Source: an uncultured Victivallales bacterium (lineage in GTDB: Bacteria; Verrucomicrobiota; Lentisphaeria; Victivallales; UBA1829). Taken from it: 58,392 bases of DNA. The DNA lies in contig CALXRI010000018.1 of assembly GCA_944390795.1 (NCBI GenBank), positions 1 through 58,392 of the forward strand, in the 5' to 3' direction. The notes under the pieces are model-generated. The model did no database searches. It was not told where the DNA came from and saw only the letters and a list, made by a program, of their open reading frames with translations. Positions 48,111 to 56,496 of this stretch are shown here, one piece after another; the stretch's first letter is position 1, and each line of letters opens with the position of its first letter. The position numbers were made by a program, and so were the translations under genes.

Positions 48111-49522
48111 ATCTTCTCCTCCCCTCCCCGGCGGAAAGCCCGGTATTGTCTCCGCAGCGCGGGAAACACCGGCAGGAGCCCGACGGCGGCAAAAAAGAGC
48201 GCATACAGCGCATAGCGGGGAATCTGCTCCGCTTTGGCAAAGACGGTGAAGGGCGAGGTGCAGAGAAGCACTCCGATATCGTCACCCAGTCCCAGAACGG
48301 CATGCGCCAGAAGCGGCAGAAGAGCAAGAAGGATCGCAACAAGAAGCCACAGAATCCACGGTCTGGCTTTTTTCGGGAAAAGTCCGCGCAGGGAAATGGA
48401 TGCTTCCGCGTAAAAGAGGAAATAAAATCCCGGAATCAGGCAGCGGAGAAACACTGCTCCCCCCGGTCCGGAGGCGATGGGAAGGTATTCCAGAAGCGCA
48501 ATCGGGAGAAGCATTCCCCACGCAAGGAGAATGCCGCCGCCCCATCCGCTGGAAAAAAGGAAGTAGACGAACCGCCCGACCGGATTGTCCGGACAGCGGC
48601 GCGTCACCCGGACCCCGGCACGGTCGCGCTCGAATGCGCCAAGCGTCGCGCAGAGCGACGCAAAGAGCGCACCCCCCGCGCTGAAGGAGACCAGCATGCT
48701 TTCCACTGCGTCAGCAGGTCCGCCGTCAAACAGCGTAAGACACCATCCCGCCGCCGGCATCAGAAGATAGAGAAGGAAAAGATAAATCCGGATCGGCATC
48801 ATCCGGTTGGAGGCCGCCGGACTGATGATCGCGACGCTCAGGACGAAGCAGAGAGCGGAAAGGATCAGAAGAATGCAGAAAACACTGAAAAGAAGCAGGG
48901 GAAAATCGCCGGAAAAACCGCGGAAACGCATCACGTTCATCAGGACGAACATTCCCGGCAGGAACTGCATCGTCAGATAGGCATAAACTCCCGCCATTCC
49001 GCGCTTTCCCGCACTTCCGCAGAGAATTCCGAGCTGCGAGAACGCCAACGCAAGGAAAAAGAGAATCAGAATGGTGAGAAGCATGGCGCGCATCTCGATT
49101 CCGCGCAGGAAATAGGAGATCACCAGAAACGGCAGGCAGAGCGAGATGAGAAAAAGCGCCATCACAAGAACACCCGCAAGTTTCCCGGAGAGAATCCGGA
49201 ACGGCGATAACGTCGTGATGGCGGTGAAATCCAGCTCGCGGTCTCTCCGTTCCGCCGTGAAGCGAAGTTCTCCGGCCAGCCCGCAGACGCAGTAGACACA
49301 TGCCCCCAGAAGCAGAATCAGCGGGACAAGGAGAAATTCTCCGACCGGCCTGTTCAGCATTTCGGACGCGTCCCAGGCATACCGGACAGCGACCAGGGCG
49401 ATCATCTGCCCGGTCAGAAGCCCCGCCATCGTGAAGAGGATGAAGCGGTTGTGGAAGCTCTGGCGGATCTCCTTCACCAGCACGGGGTTGAGATAATCGC
49501 TCAGATCGCGCCCCTCCTTCAT
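48107..49522 (-). CDS. ABC-2-type membrane permease, first subunit
   Basis: A 471-residue integral membrane protein. The N-terminus NPVLVKEIRQSFHNRF is typical of ABC-2 permeases in PVC bacteria. An ERRDRELDFTAITTLSPFRILSGKL segment just after the second helix is the coupling-helix region, and about 12 helices follow. It should form the channel for the ATPase gene directly upstream; the substrate is unknown. Confidence 0.82.
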   Translation of the reverse strand: MKEGRDLSDYLNPVLVKEIRQSFHNRFILFTMAGLLTGQMIALVAVRYAWDASEMLNRPVGEFLLVPLILLLGACVYCVCGLAGELRFTAERRDRELDFTAITTLSPFRILSGKLAGVLVMALFLISLCLPFLVISYFLRGIEMRAMLLTILILFFLALAFSQLGILCGSAGKRGMAGVYAYLTMQFLPGMFVLMNVMRFRGFSGDFPLLLFSVFCILLILSALCFVLSVAIISPAASNRMMPIRIYLFLLYLLMPAAGWCLTLFDGGPADAVESMLVSFSAGGALFASLCATLGAFERDRAGVRVTRRCPDNPVGRFVYFLFSSGWGGGILLAWGMLLPIALLEYLPIASGPGGAVFLRCLIPGFYFLFYAEASISLRGLFPKKARPWILWLLVAILLALLPLLAHAVLGLGDDIGVLLCTSPFTVFAKAEQIPRYALYALFFAAVGLLPVFPALRRQYRAFRRGGEEKI

Positions 49523-50511
49523 TGCACACCTCCCGTCGTGATTTTCATGAAGAGCTCCTCCAGCCCGAGTTCCTGTTTGCGGAATCCGATCACGGGAAGA
49601 TCCGCGGCGAAAAGGGTTCCGACGACACGTGAAATATCGCGGTCGCTTCCGGCGATCACGGCCTCAATGCGGCGTCCGTTTTCATCCAGGCGCGCCTGCG
49701 AAACGGCGGGATGCTCCAGCAGTTTCAAGCGCGCCTTTTCGGTGTCCTCCAGAAGTTCCAGGATTACGGTCGTTCCGGACGGCTGTGCCGGAGAAGCGCC
49801 GGAAGTTCCTTCGCATGGTGCCGCACCCGTGCGGGTCTGCGCGTCATGCAGGAGCTCGTCGAGCGTGCCCGCGGAGAGGAGGCGGCCCTTTTCGATGATG
49901 ACCGCGCCGTCGCAGATGTCCTGCAGTTCGGAAAGGATGTGGCTGCTGAGCAGAATCGCCTTGCCCTGCTGCGCAAGGATTTTCAGGAGCGCGCGCAGTT
50001 CCAGACGCGCGCGGGGATCCAGTCCCGCCGCCGGTTCATCCATGAGCAGGACGGGCGGATTGTGAACCAGTGCCCGCGCAAGGCTGACGCGCTGTTTCAT
50101 TCCCTTGGAGAGCGCGGCAAGGTATTTCCGGCGGATATCGCCGAGATTCGTGAACTCCTCAATTTCGGCAAGCACCTTTTTCCGCCCGGCGCCTTTGAGA
50201 CCGAACGCGCGGGCGAAGAAGTCCAGATACTCCCACACCTCGATGTCGCGGTATTCCGGCAGGGAGTCCGGCATGTAGCCGATCAGACGCCGCACCTTGT
50301 CCGGATCGCTGACCACGGAAACGCCGTCATAGAAAACGTCGCCGCTCTCCGGCTGGTCCAGCGTCGCCATGATTTTGATCGTCGTGGTCTTCCCCGCGCC
50401 GTTGGGGCCGATGAAGCCGAAAATGTTGCCCGAACCGAAGCGGAAGGAGATATCGTCCACCGCGCGGGTCGCGCCGAAGGTTCTGACAAGGTTGCGGATT
50501 TCAATCTGCAT
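49519..50511 (-). CDS. ABC transporter ATP-binding protein
   Basis: A 330-residue ATPase of the ABC-2 or GldA/CcmA type. Walker A is GPNGAGKTT (35-43), the signature LSKGMKQR (134-141), Walker B VLLMDEP (154-160), and the switch histidine is in LLSSHILSEL. The C-terminal extension after residue 215 is a GldA-like regulatory domain. It sits between the 600-aa membrane protein and the two permeases and overlaps both neighbours. Confidence 0.95.
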   Translation of the reverse strand: MQIEIRNLVRTFGATRAVDDISFRFGSGNIFGFIGPNGAGKTTTIKIMATLDQPESGDVFYDGVSVVSDPDKVRRLIGYMPDSLPEYRDIEVWEYLDFFARAFGLKGAGRKKVLAEIEEFTNLGDIRRKYLAALSKGMKQRVSLARALVHNPPVLLMDEPAAGLDPRARLELRALLKILAQQGKAILLSSHILSELQDICDGAVIIEKGRLLSAGTLDELLHDAQTRTGAAPCEGTSGASPAQPSGTTVILELLEDTEKARLKLLEHPAVSQARLDENGRRIEAVIAGSDRDISRVVGTLFAADLPVIGFRKQELGLEELFMKITTGGVQ

Positions 50512-52303
50512 GGTTTTCTTCTCCGGAGTTGTATTTGCCCAGAATCAGCTGACGGCATGTAAACGCGTCGGGAATCACGCCCGGCGTGTAAAAGAGCGGG
50601 GTGTCGGAAAGCGCCGCATAGTGTCCGCGCGGCAGCGTGCGCGCGAGAGTCTTCAATGCGGAGACTCCGCCGTCCGGGTCGGAAAAAGCGGCTTTGGGAA
50701 ACTCCCCTGCAGGCGCGAAACGGAGTTCCCCGGTTTTGTCCGCGCGCCCCGCCTGTTCCAGTTCCGCCCGCGCCCCCGCCGCAACGGGAGCTCCGGAAAC
50801 GTGGAGCCGTCCGTCAGCATCGACCAGCGCAAGGGCGGAAAGATTTCCGGAGAGACCGTTGACCACGCTCAGAATTCCGTCCGCATTCCGGATGACGCGC
50901 AGCCGCTCCTTCCGGGGTTCGGCACGGCTGACAGCATAGATCAGCGGCACGCGCGGCTGAACCAGCGAAGGCGAATAGCGCTGCCCTTCGTTCAGATTAA
51001 GCGTGCACTCTCCCATTCCCCGGGGAAACGCAAGACAGTCTCCGGCGCTGAAGCGCAGACCGTCTTTCGGACGCATCGGCGCGTAAAGGACATTCCATGC
51101 CGTTGTCGCGGCAATGCCGCGCTCCTGATCGAGAAAGGTCACGCCGAAACTCTTTCCGCGCGAATGCCACCCTTCGTGAAAGGTGATGTACAGGATCACG
51201 AAAAGACAGAATGACAGACTGAGCGCCGGCGTCGTCACCAGAATCCAAGGCTCCCGGTTCCTGCGCCGGAGCACGAAATAGTTGACCGGTCCGATCAGGA
51301 TGACAAACGCCAGCATCACCCAGAGCAGAACGGGCAGCGGCACATTCTCCACTTCCGGCATCAGAAGATTTTCATAATGGTTTGACGCCAGTTCCCGCGG
51401 TGAAACCGGCTTTACGGCGAGCAGGGATTTGATGAATGCGTGCGAGGGACTGAATGCCTCCTTCACTCTCTTTTCCTCCGTGGGGGAAAAGGAAGGTTTT
51501 CGTTTCCCTTTCCCTTCCTCCCTCTTTTCCAGCGCCCGGATGGCGCGGGCGGCATCCAGTTCCTTTTCCGGCGGAATCGGGCGGCAGATGATTTCCTTTC
51601 CCCATCCGCAGGATTGGACCAGACAGGAATTTTCCGGCTCGGGAACTCCTTCCGGCCACGGGTCCGACGGGGCGACGTAACGCACCAGAACGCCGCCGAG
51701 CATCATCCAGTTCCGGATCGCGTTTTCTGCTCCGGCGGAAAGTCTGTCCCGCGAGGAGAGGAAAATCATGCCGCACGCGCTGTAATCGCGCAGTTCCGTT
51801 CCCCATTGCGCCAGAGAAACCGTCGGAACGACCGGATGCGGATTTCCCCCTAAAAGTCCGAGTTTCCGATAATCCTCCAGCGGCAGAGCCGGAGATGTCA
51901 GTGCAATTTTCCCCCATACAGCCGACGGGAAAATCAGGGAGGGGCTTTCCACACGTTTCCCATCCACGGCAATGGAAAGTTTCTGATTTCCATAAGATCT
52001 CGGAAGGGGATAAAAAAGCGTCACATTCCTGACTGTATGCGGCGGCAGAAGAAAACTCCGCTCCACGGAGAGAGTTTCGCGATTCCAGGATTCAACCCTC
52101 AGGCTCATCCATACTTCCGCCTTGCGACTTCCCCGGTTCTCGACACGGAATGTTCCGGAAGAACAGGAATCCAGCGTCCGACAGGAAAGCATTCCCGGAA
52201 CGGACTCAAAATGAACGGGGGATTCTCCGTCTTCCGCAAAAAGCCCCGATATTCCCGGCAGACAGAGGAAGATCAGACAAAACCGGAACCAATGCAGGGT
52301 CAT
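50501..52303 (-). CDS. Signal-peptide membrane protein with large periplasmic part
   Basis: A 600-residue protein. A signal peptide (residues about 4-23, ending near FAEDG) precedes a beta-rich periplasmic region. Two membrane helices lie around residues 325-385 (VLLWVMLAFVILIGPV and the SLSFCLFVILY segment), with a further beta domain after them. The FVxLIGPVNYFVLRRRNR segment is seen in several Planctomycete membrane proteins next to MoxR and ABC genes, but no function is established. It overlaps the moxR stop (ATGA) and the ATPase gene. Confidence 0.77.
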   Translation of the reverse strand: MTLHWFRFCLIFLCLPGISGLFAEDGESPVHFESVPGMLSCRTLDSCSSGTFRVENRGSRKAEVWMSLRVESWNRETLSVERSFLLPPHTVRNVTLFYPLPRSYGNQKLSIAVDGKRVESPSLIFPSAVWGKIALTSPALPLEDYRKLGLLGGNPHPVVPTVSLAQWGTELRDYSACGMIFLSSRDRLSAGAENAIRNWMMLGGVLVRYVAPSDPWPEGVPEPENSCLVQSCGWGKEIICRPIPPEKELDAARAIRALEKREEGKGKRKPSFSPTEEKRVKEAFSPSHAFIKSLLAVKPVSPRELASNHYENLLMPEVENVPLPVLLWVMLAFVILIGPVNYFVLRRRNREPWILVTTPALSLSFCLFVILYITFHEGWHSRGKSFGVTFLDQERGIAATTAWNVLYAPMRPKDGLRFSAGDCLAFPRGMGECTLNLNEGQRYSPSLVQPRVPLIYAVSRAEPRKERLRVIRNADGILSVVNGLSGNLSALALVDADGRLHVSGAPVAAGARAELEQAGRADKTGELRFAPAGEFPKAAFSDPDGGVSALKTLARTLPRGHYAALSDTPLFYTPGVIPDAFTCRQLILGKYNSGEENHAD

Positions 52304-53358
52304 TTTCCACCCTCCGGTTCTTCGACACGGACATCGGAACTCCATGCAATCCCGGCGGGATCCACCTTTTCCAGCAGGAGATCAATCAGATCAAACGGCG
52401 TGACTTTCTCCAGACGCGCCTGATAATTGAGGATCAGCCGGTGGTTGAGAACGGCTGGCGCAACGCTCTTCACATCCTCGAACCCGACGGTGGGCCGTCC
52501 GGCGAGCAGCGCCGCGGCCCGGGCGGACTCCGCAAGCGCAATCGCCGCACGCGGAGAGGCGCCGAACGCCGTGAAGCGTTTGATCTCCGGCAGCGCGGCG
52601 GGATCGGAGGGGTGCCCGGCGGCGACCAGACGCGCCATGTAATTCGCCACGGGACCACTGAGGTAAATGCGGTCCATCACGTCGAAAAGGCTCCTGAGCT
52701 CCGCCTTTCCGATCGACCACTCCGGCGCGGGCGGCTCCCCGCGGCGGCGTTCGGAGATGATCCGTGTGAGCGTGCCGGCATCCACGCCCGGAACCGCGAT
52801 TTTGAAAAGGAAGCGGTCGAGCTGCGCCTCGGGAATCGGATAGGTGCCCTCCAGCTCGATCGGATTCTGGGAGGCAAGCACGAAAAAGGGATCCGGAAGC
52901 ATCCGCGTCTCGCCGAGCAGCGTCACGGAACGCTCCTGCATCGCCTCAAGCATCGCCGACTGTGTCTTCGGGGACGCGCGGTTGATCTCGTCGGCAAGCA
53001 CGATATTCGAGAAAATCGCGCCCGGCTGGAAGGTCATGCGACGCGTGCCGTCCGGCTCGGTCCGGAGAATGCTGCACCCGAGGATGTCGCCCGGAAGCAG
53101 GTCGGGCGTGAACTGGATCCGCTTGAAATCCAGCGAAAGAAGCGCGCCGAGCGCCTTGACCAGCGCGGTCTTGCCGACTCCCGGAAGCCCTTCGAGCAGA
53201 ATGTGCCCCCGGCTCAGAATCCCGATCAGGAGCAGGCGGTGCACCTCGTGATGTCCCAGCAGGATGCGGTCCAGTTCGGACAGAATCCTGTTTGCGCACG
53301 CCTGCGCCTCTGCCAGAATCTCCGGCGCGACCAATGATGCTTCGCTTTCCTTTTCCAT
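52300..53358 (-). CDS. MoxR-family AAA+ ATPase
   Basis: A 352-residue MoxR ATPase. The Walker A is GLPGVGKT (57-64), Walker B LADEINRASPKTQ, sensor ASQNPIELEGTYPIPEAQLDRF, and arginine finger follow in order. MoxR proteins act as chaperones or maturation ATPases for VWA-domain partners, consistent with two VWA proteins and DUF58 encoded in the same operon. The start at 53358 fits the family; a longer frame to 53493 runs into the upstream gene. Confidence 0.95.
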   Translation of the reverse strand: MEKESEASLVAPEILAEAQACANRILSELDRILLGHHEVHRLLLIGILSRGHILLEGLPGVGKTALVKALGALLSLDFKRIQFTPDLLPGDILGCSILRTEPDGTRRMTFQPGAIFSNIVLADEINRASPKTQSAMLEAMQERSVTLLGETRMLPDPFFVLASQNPIELEGTYPIPEAQLDRFLFKIAVPGVDAGTLTRIISERRRGEPPAPEWSIGKAELRSLFDVMDRIYLSGPVANYMARLVAAGHPSDPAALPEIKRFTAFGASPRAAIALAESARAAALLAGRPTVGFEDVKSVAPAVLNHRLILNYQARLEKVTPFDLIDLLLEKVDPAGIAWSSDVRVEEPEGGK

Positions 53359-53374
53359 GACAGGACAAATCTCC

Positions 53375-54856
53375 TTATTGTTTCGTTTTCCTGAAATACT
53401 GTTCGACCGTCGCACGATGCTCGGGATGGATCCGGATTTTCCGCTGTTCCACCACGGCTTCGCCGCCGCGCAGGGACCCCGCCTGTGCGGCACGCGCCTC
53501 TTTTTCGGGATTTTCCGGCGCGCCGGTCCCGGAAACGATCAGATTCGTCCGCTCCGGGTCGGGCATATTGGATTCCAGCGTGAAATCCCGATGTTTTCCG
53601 GTAAAGGCGGGCGTGTTTCCCGTGTGATTCAAAGGAGCGCTCCCCGGCCCGCGCGACACGCCGCCTGTTCCGGCTCCCGCCCCCTGCCCTGCTCCGGCAA
53701 GCAGAAGAAGGAGCTCCTCGGACTGGGGAAGATTCTCATTGAGCCACTGCGCGAGATCCATGTCCTCCTCACTCATGCATGCGCCGGAACACGCGCCATT
53801 CTCCCCCGAACACATTCCGGGATTCCGGCATTTGCTGCCGGTCAGCTTTGCCAGCATGAGTTTCGCCAGACGCTCCATCTGTTCGCGGCTGCAGTTTTCG
53901 AGCGTTTCCGCAAGTTTGCGCATCGTCTCGGGTGTGAGTTTCCCCGGCTCTATGCCGGCCTCCCTGAGCGCTTTCAGAAGTGCGGGATTGTCCGCGGCGA
54001 TCTGGCGGATCGCCTCGGCAAGCTCCGAAGAGACTTCCGGCGTGATCCGTTCGCCGGGAAGCTGAGATAGAGCTTCAAGCGCATGGGAAAGCATGTCCGC
54101 AAGTTCTCGTGTGCGTTTCGCCTGCTGCGCCGCCTCCTCGCCGACGCCGTCCGCGCGGCGGTTCAGTTCTTCCAGCAGACTGTAAGTGGCTCCCGCATCG
54201 CCCGCGTCGTTTTTCTCGGAAACCTCCTTGAGAATCTTTTTCATTTCGGAAGCTTCCGGCGCGGACAGAAGTTTTTCTTCCTCCAACACACGGAGTTTCT
54301 CTTCCAGAATAGCGCTCTCCTCGGTCACATCCAGACGGCGCGGCATGTCCGGTGACTCCATTCCGTGCGATATGGGGCAGATCAGAGCTCCCAATAGAAA
54401 ACACCCTCCGAGGAGTGCCGGAATGCAGAAGCGCGAAGGCTTCACAGAAACACGGGGCACGTCCGGCACGGCGATCCGAGCGCGCCAGAGACCGGGATCC
54501 ACTTCAAGCGATGCGGAAAGCAGTCCGCCGGAACGGTCCAGATAAACCAGAAGTTTCTCATGGTCCGGCAGAATTTTCCGGACGGACAACAGCGTCAGCA
54601 TTCCGGCACAGAGGATCGAAAGCAGAAGAAGGAGAAGCGAGAAATGCATTGGCCAGCGAGGCAAAAGGAAACGACCGCCGAGAATCAGAAGCCCGCAGAC
54701 AAAAAGCGCAAAGGTCAGAAAAAAGGGGAATTCCTTCCGGAACAGTGCAACAGCGATCCGCATACGCAGAATCCGCGCGGAACGCCATGCTTCTTCAAGC
54801 GCATTCCTTCCGCCGGAACCATATCCCGCTCCCGGTCTCTCTTTGCCCATCTGCAC
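53375..54856 (-). CDS. Membrane-anchored helical protein, first gene of the MoxR operon
   Basis: A 493-residue protein with three hydrophobic segments (about residues 44-62, 69-88 and 145-162). A long charged helical region follows, then a Cys-containing and Gly-rich stretch around 345-420 (CSGENGACSGACMS and GAGQGAGAGTGGVSRG). No family is certain, though it resembles DUF4175-type proteins next to MoxR genes. It is the first gene after the repeat cluster. A GTG start (54856) and an ATG at 54850 are both possible; AGGAG at about 5 bp favours the GTG. A candidate TTGAAA -35 lies about 85 bp upstream. Confidence 0.7.
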   Translation of the reverse strand: MQMGKERPGAGYGSGGRNALEEAWRSARILRMRIAVALFRKEFPFFLTFALFVCGLLILGGRFLLPRWPMHFSLLLLLLSILCAGMLTLLSVRKILPDHEKLLVYLDRSGGLLSASLEVDPGLWRARIAVPDVPRVSVKPSRFCIPALLGGCFLLGALICPISHGMESPDMPRRLDVTEESAILEEKLRVLEEEKLLSAPEASEMKKILKEVSEKNDAGDAGATYSLLEELNRRADGVGEEAAQQAKRTRELADMLSHALEALSQLPGERITPEVSSELAEAIRQIAADNPALLKALREAGIEPGKLTPETMRKLAETLENCSREQMERLAKLMLAKLTGSKCRNPGMCSGENGACSGACMSEEDMDLAQWLNENLPQSEELLLLLAGAGQGAGAGTGGVSRGPGSAPLNHTGNTPAFTGKHRDFTLESNMPDPERTNLIVSGTGAPENPEKEARAAQAGSLRGGEAVVEQRKIRIHPEHRATVEQYFRKTKQ

Positions 54857-54967
54857 GGTGTCTCCTGCTGGAAATTCCGTATTTTTTCACCGAAAACATC
54901 CCGTCAGGATACGATTACCATGTCCGTACTGTTTTTCAAGCGGAATCCCGAAAATATCGGAGAAATA

Positions 54968-55146
54968 CGGAAGAATGCGCATGCATTCTTCTCGGGGTCA
55001 AGGGCCATTTGGCCCTTGGCGAGGTCCAGCGGCGAAACGCTGGGCGTGCGGAGCACGAAATCCCCCGCCCGGAGCGGTTCAATCCGCTCAGTGACGAGAA
55101 CTTTTCGTTAAGAAAAGTTCGAGAGCTCCGGGCGTCCCCATCAAGA
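54968..55146 (+). repeat. Structured repeat, direct copy 1 (179 bp)
   Basis: First of two nearly identical tandem units of period 179 bp, beginning CGGAAGAATGC and ending GTCCCCATCAAGA. Inside are successive hairpins: AAGAATGC/GCATTCTT, CAAGGGCC/GGCCCTTG (loop ATTT), CCAGCG/CGCTGG, CGTGC-GGA-GCACG, GAGCGG/CCGCTC and GAACTTTTC/GAAAAGTTC. The unit length is not a multiple of three, so the frames change between copies and it is unlikely to be protein-coding. Confidence 0.93.
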
Positions 55147-55325
55147 CGGAAGAATGCGCATGCATTCTTCTCGGGGTCAAGGGCCTTCCGGCCCTTGGCG
55201 TGATCCAGCGGCGAAACGCTGGGCGTGCGGAGCACGAAATCCCCCGCCCGGAGCGGTTCAATCCGCTCAGTGACGAGAACTTTTCGTTAAGAAAAGTTCG
55301 AGAGCTCCGGGCGTCCCCATCAAGA
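55147..55325 (+). repeat. Structured repeat, direct copy 2 (179 bp)
   Basis: Second tandem unit, differing from copy 1 only at a few positions: the second hairpin's loop is TTCC instead of ATTT, and the following segment reads GTGATCC instead of GAGGTCC. All other stems are identical. Confidence 0.93.
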
Positions 55326-55342
55326 CGGAAGAATGCGCATGC
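55326..55342 (+). repeat. Truncated third direct copy
   Basis: Only the first 17 bases of the unit (CGGAAGAATGCGCATGC) remain before the sequence changes to a T-rich stretch leading to the inverted copy. Confidence 0.85.
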
Positions 55343-55376
55343 TTTTTTCGTCTCTTTAATACTCATTAATCAATTA

Positions 55377-55567
55377 CGAGAGCTCCGGGCATTTCCCCAA
55401 GGTGATACACTGTACCGGCGGCTCTCGAAGCTTCGCTTCTCGTCCTTGAGCGGATGGAACCGCCGCCGGAAAGGAGATTTCGCCTCCGGCGACCAGCTTG
55501 CGCAGCTGGACCGCGCAAGGGTCAACGACCCTTGACCCCGAGAAAAATGCAACGCATTTTTCCGTCT
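55377..55567 (-). repeat. Diverged inverted copy of the structured repeat
   Basis: Read on the minus strand, this segment runs in the same order as the direct copies: AAAAATGC/GCATTTTT, then CTCGGGGTCAAGGG, CAAGGGTC/GACCCTTG, GGTCCAGC with CCAGCT/AGCTGG, a GGA-capped hairpin, CGAAATC, GGTTCCATCCGCTCA, and GAAGC/GCTTC. Paired positions change together relative to the direct copies in at least four stems. It ends next to the stop codon of the DUF2149 gene. Confidence 0.9.
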
Positions 55568-55568
55568 C

Positions 55569-55910
55569 TTAATGAGTCCCGTTTTCCGGAACGTAGATAA
55601 TCTCTCCCGTTTCCAGCCGGTAGGCAATTCCGACCCGCTCGCCTTTCCCCGAACCGGTCGTCTTCTCCGATTTGAAACGCGAAACCTTGTTATCCTTTTT
55701 GACGATGATCTCCATATCCGGCTTCCCCGCATTCTTGACATAAGTGACATCCTGCGAAGTCAGAAATTCAGTCATACGGCTCTGGATGACGAAAGCCACC
55801 ATCAGCGCAACGGCAAACACCATTGCCGCATCGAAAAGATTGATGAGTCCGGTCAGCGGATCACACTCCTCCTCCCCGTCAAACGGTTTATATCGCGGCA
55901 TTCTTCCCAT
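55569..55910 (-). CDS. DUF2149 protein (HmuV-like)
   Basis: A 113-residue protein. The N-terminal DPLTGLINLFDAAMVFAVAL segment is the DUF2149 signature and forms a single membrane helix; the C-terminus is a small periplasmic beta domain, like ExbD/TolR. In haem-uptake operons of Bacteroidetes the DUF2149 protein HmuV follows an ExbB-like HmuU. AAGGAG lies 7-8 bp before the ATG. The gene overlaps the ExbB-like gene by 23 bp, and the repeat cluster starts 2 bp after its stop. Confidence 0.8.
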   Translation of the reverse strand: MGRMPRYKPFDGEEECDPLTGLINLFDAAMVFAVALMVAFVIQSRMTEFLTSQDVTYVKNAGKPDMEIIVKKDNKVSRFKSEKTTGSGKGERVGIAYRLETGEIIYVPENGTH

Positions 55911-56496
55911 GGGACGTCTCCTTTCTCAGATGAATGTCGAGCGCATAGCGGAGTCCGGCAATCTCATCGGCAAACCAGTGTTTTTTCACCGAGTAAAGAA
56001 GAAGCCCCACCCCTGCGACGAAAATTCCAACAACCGTCGTGCCGAACGCGATCTGCATATTGTATGCCATCGAAGAGACGTCGCCGGACGCCAGTCCCGC
56101 CAGCGCGGGCCCCATCGGAATCAGCGTCCCCATCAACCCCAGCATCGGCCCGATCTTCATCATGAATTTCGCCCGTTCCAGCTCATGCTCATAATTCTGC
56201 GAAAAATCGAAGATCAGTTTTTCACAGTGAATCTCATCCCAGTTCATTTCCGCAAGCGCCCCCAGATGCCGCGCAAAAATCCCCTGCCCCAGAATCGACG
56301 GATCAATCCGCTGATCGCGCCGCAGCAGTTCCATAATCGCTTCGCGCCGCTTTCTGTGCCGGAGAAGGGTCAGCCAGGTCGAGCAGAAACCTCCCAGCTC
56401 GATCAATGCAAAGATCATTGCCGCAAGCAGCAGGACAATATCGGGAAGCATGAAACTGCCCGATACCCAGTTCAGAATTTCCGTTACGTAACGCAT
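55888..56496 (-). CDS. MotA/TolQ/ExbB proton channel protein (HmuU-like)
   Basis: A 202-residue protein with an N-terminal membrane helix near residues 18-38 and a cytoplasmic segment. Two further helices around residues 115-165 contain the conserved GPMLGLMGTLIPMGPALAGL and a TTVVGIFVAG motif of proton channels. It would use the proton gradient to energise transport or a partner protein through the neighbouring DUF2149 protein. It overlaps both flanking genes. Confidence 0.9.
   Translation of the reverse strand: MRYVTEILNWVSGSFMLPDIVLLLAAMIFALIELGGFCSTWLTLLRHRKRREAIMELLRRDQRIDPSILGQGIFARHLGALAEMNWDEIHCEKLIFDFSQNYEHELERAKFMMKIGPMLGLMGTLIPMGPALAGLASGDVSSMAYNMQIAFGTTVVGIFVAGVGLLLYSVKKHWFADEIAGLRYALDIHLRKETSHGKNAAI

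Noticed and set aside
54968-55342. CRISPR array
   Set aside because: The period is 179 bp with nearly identical whole units and no short repeat-spacer alternation or cas genes.
54936-55366. Overlapping ORFs in both directions over the repeats (about 90-100 residues)
   Set aside because: They read through the hairpin-rich units, the frame shifts between 179-bp copies, and the peptides are arginine-rich translation of structured DNA.
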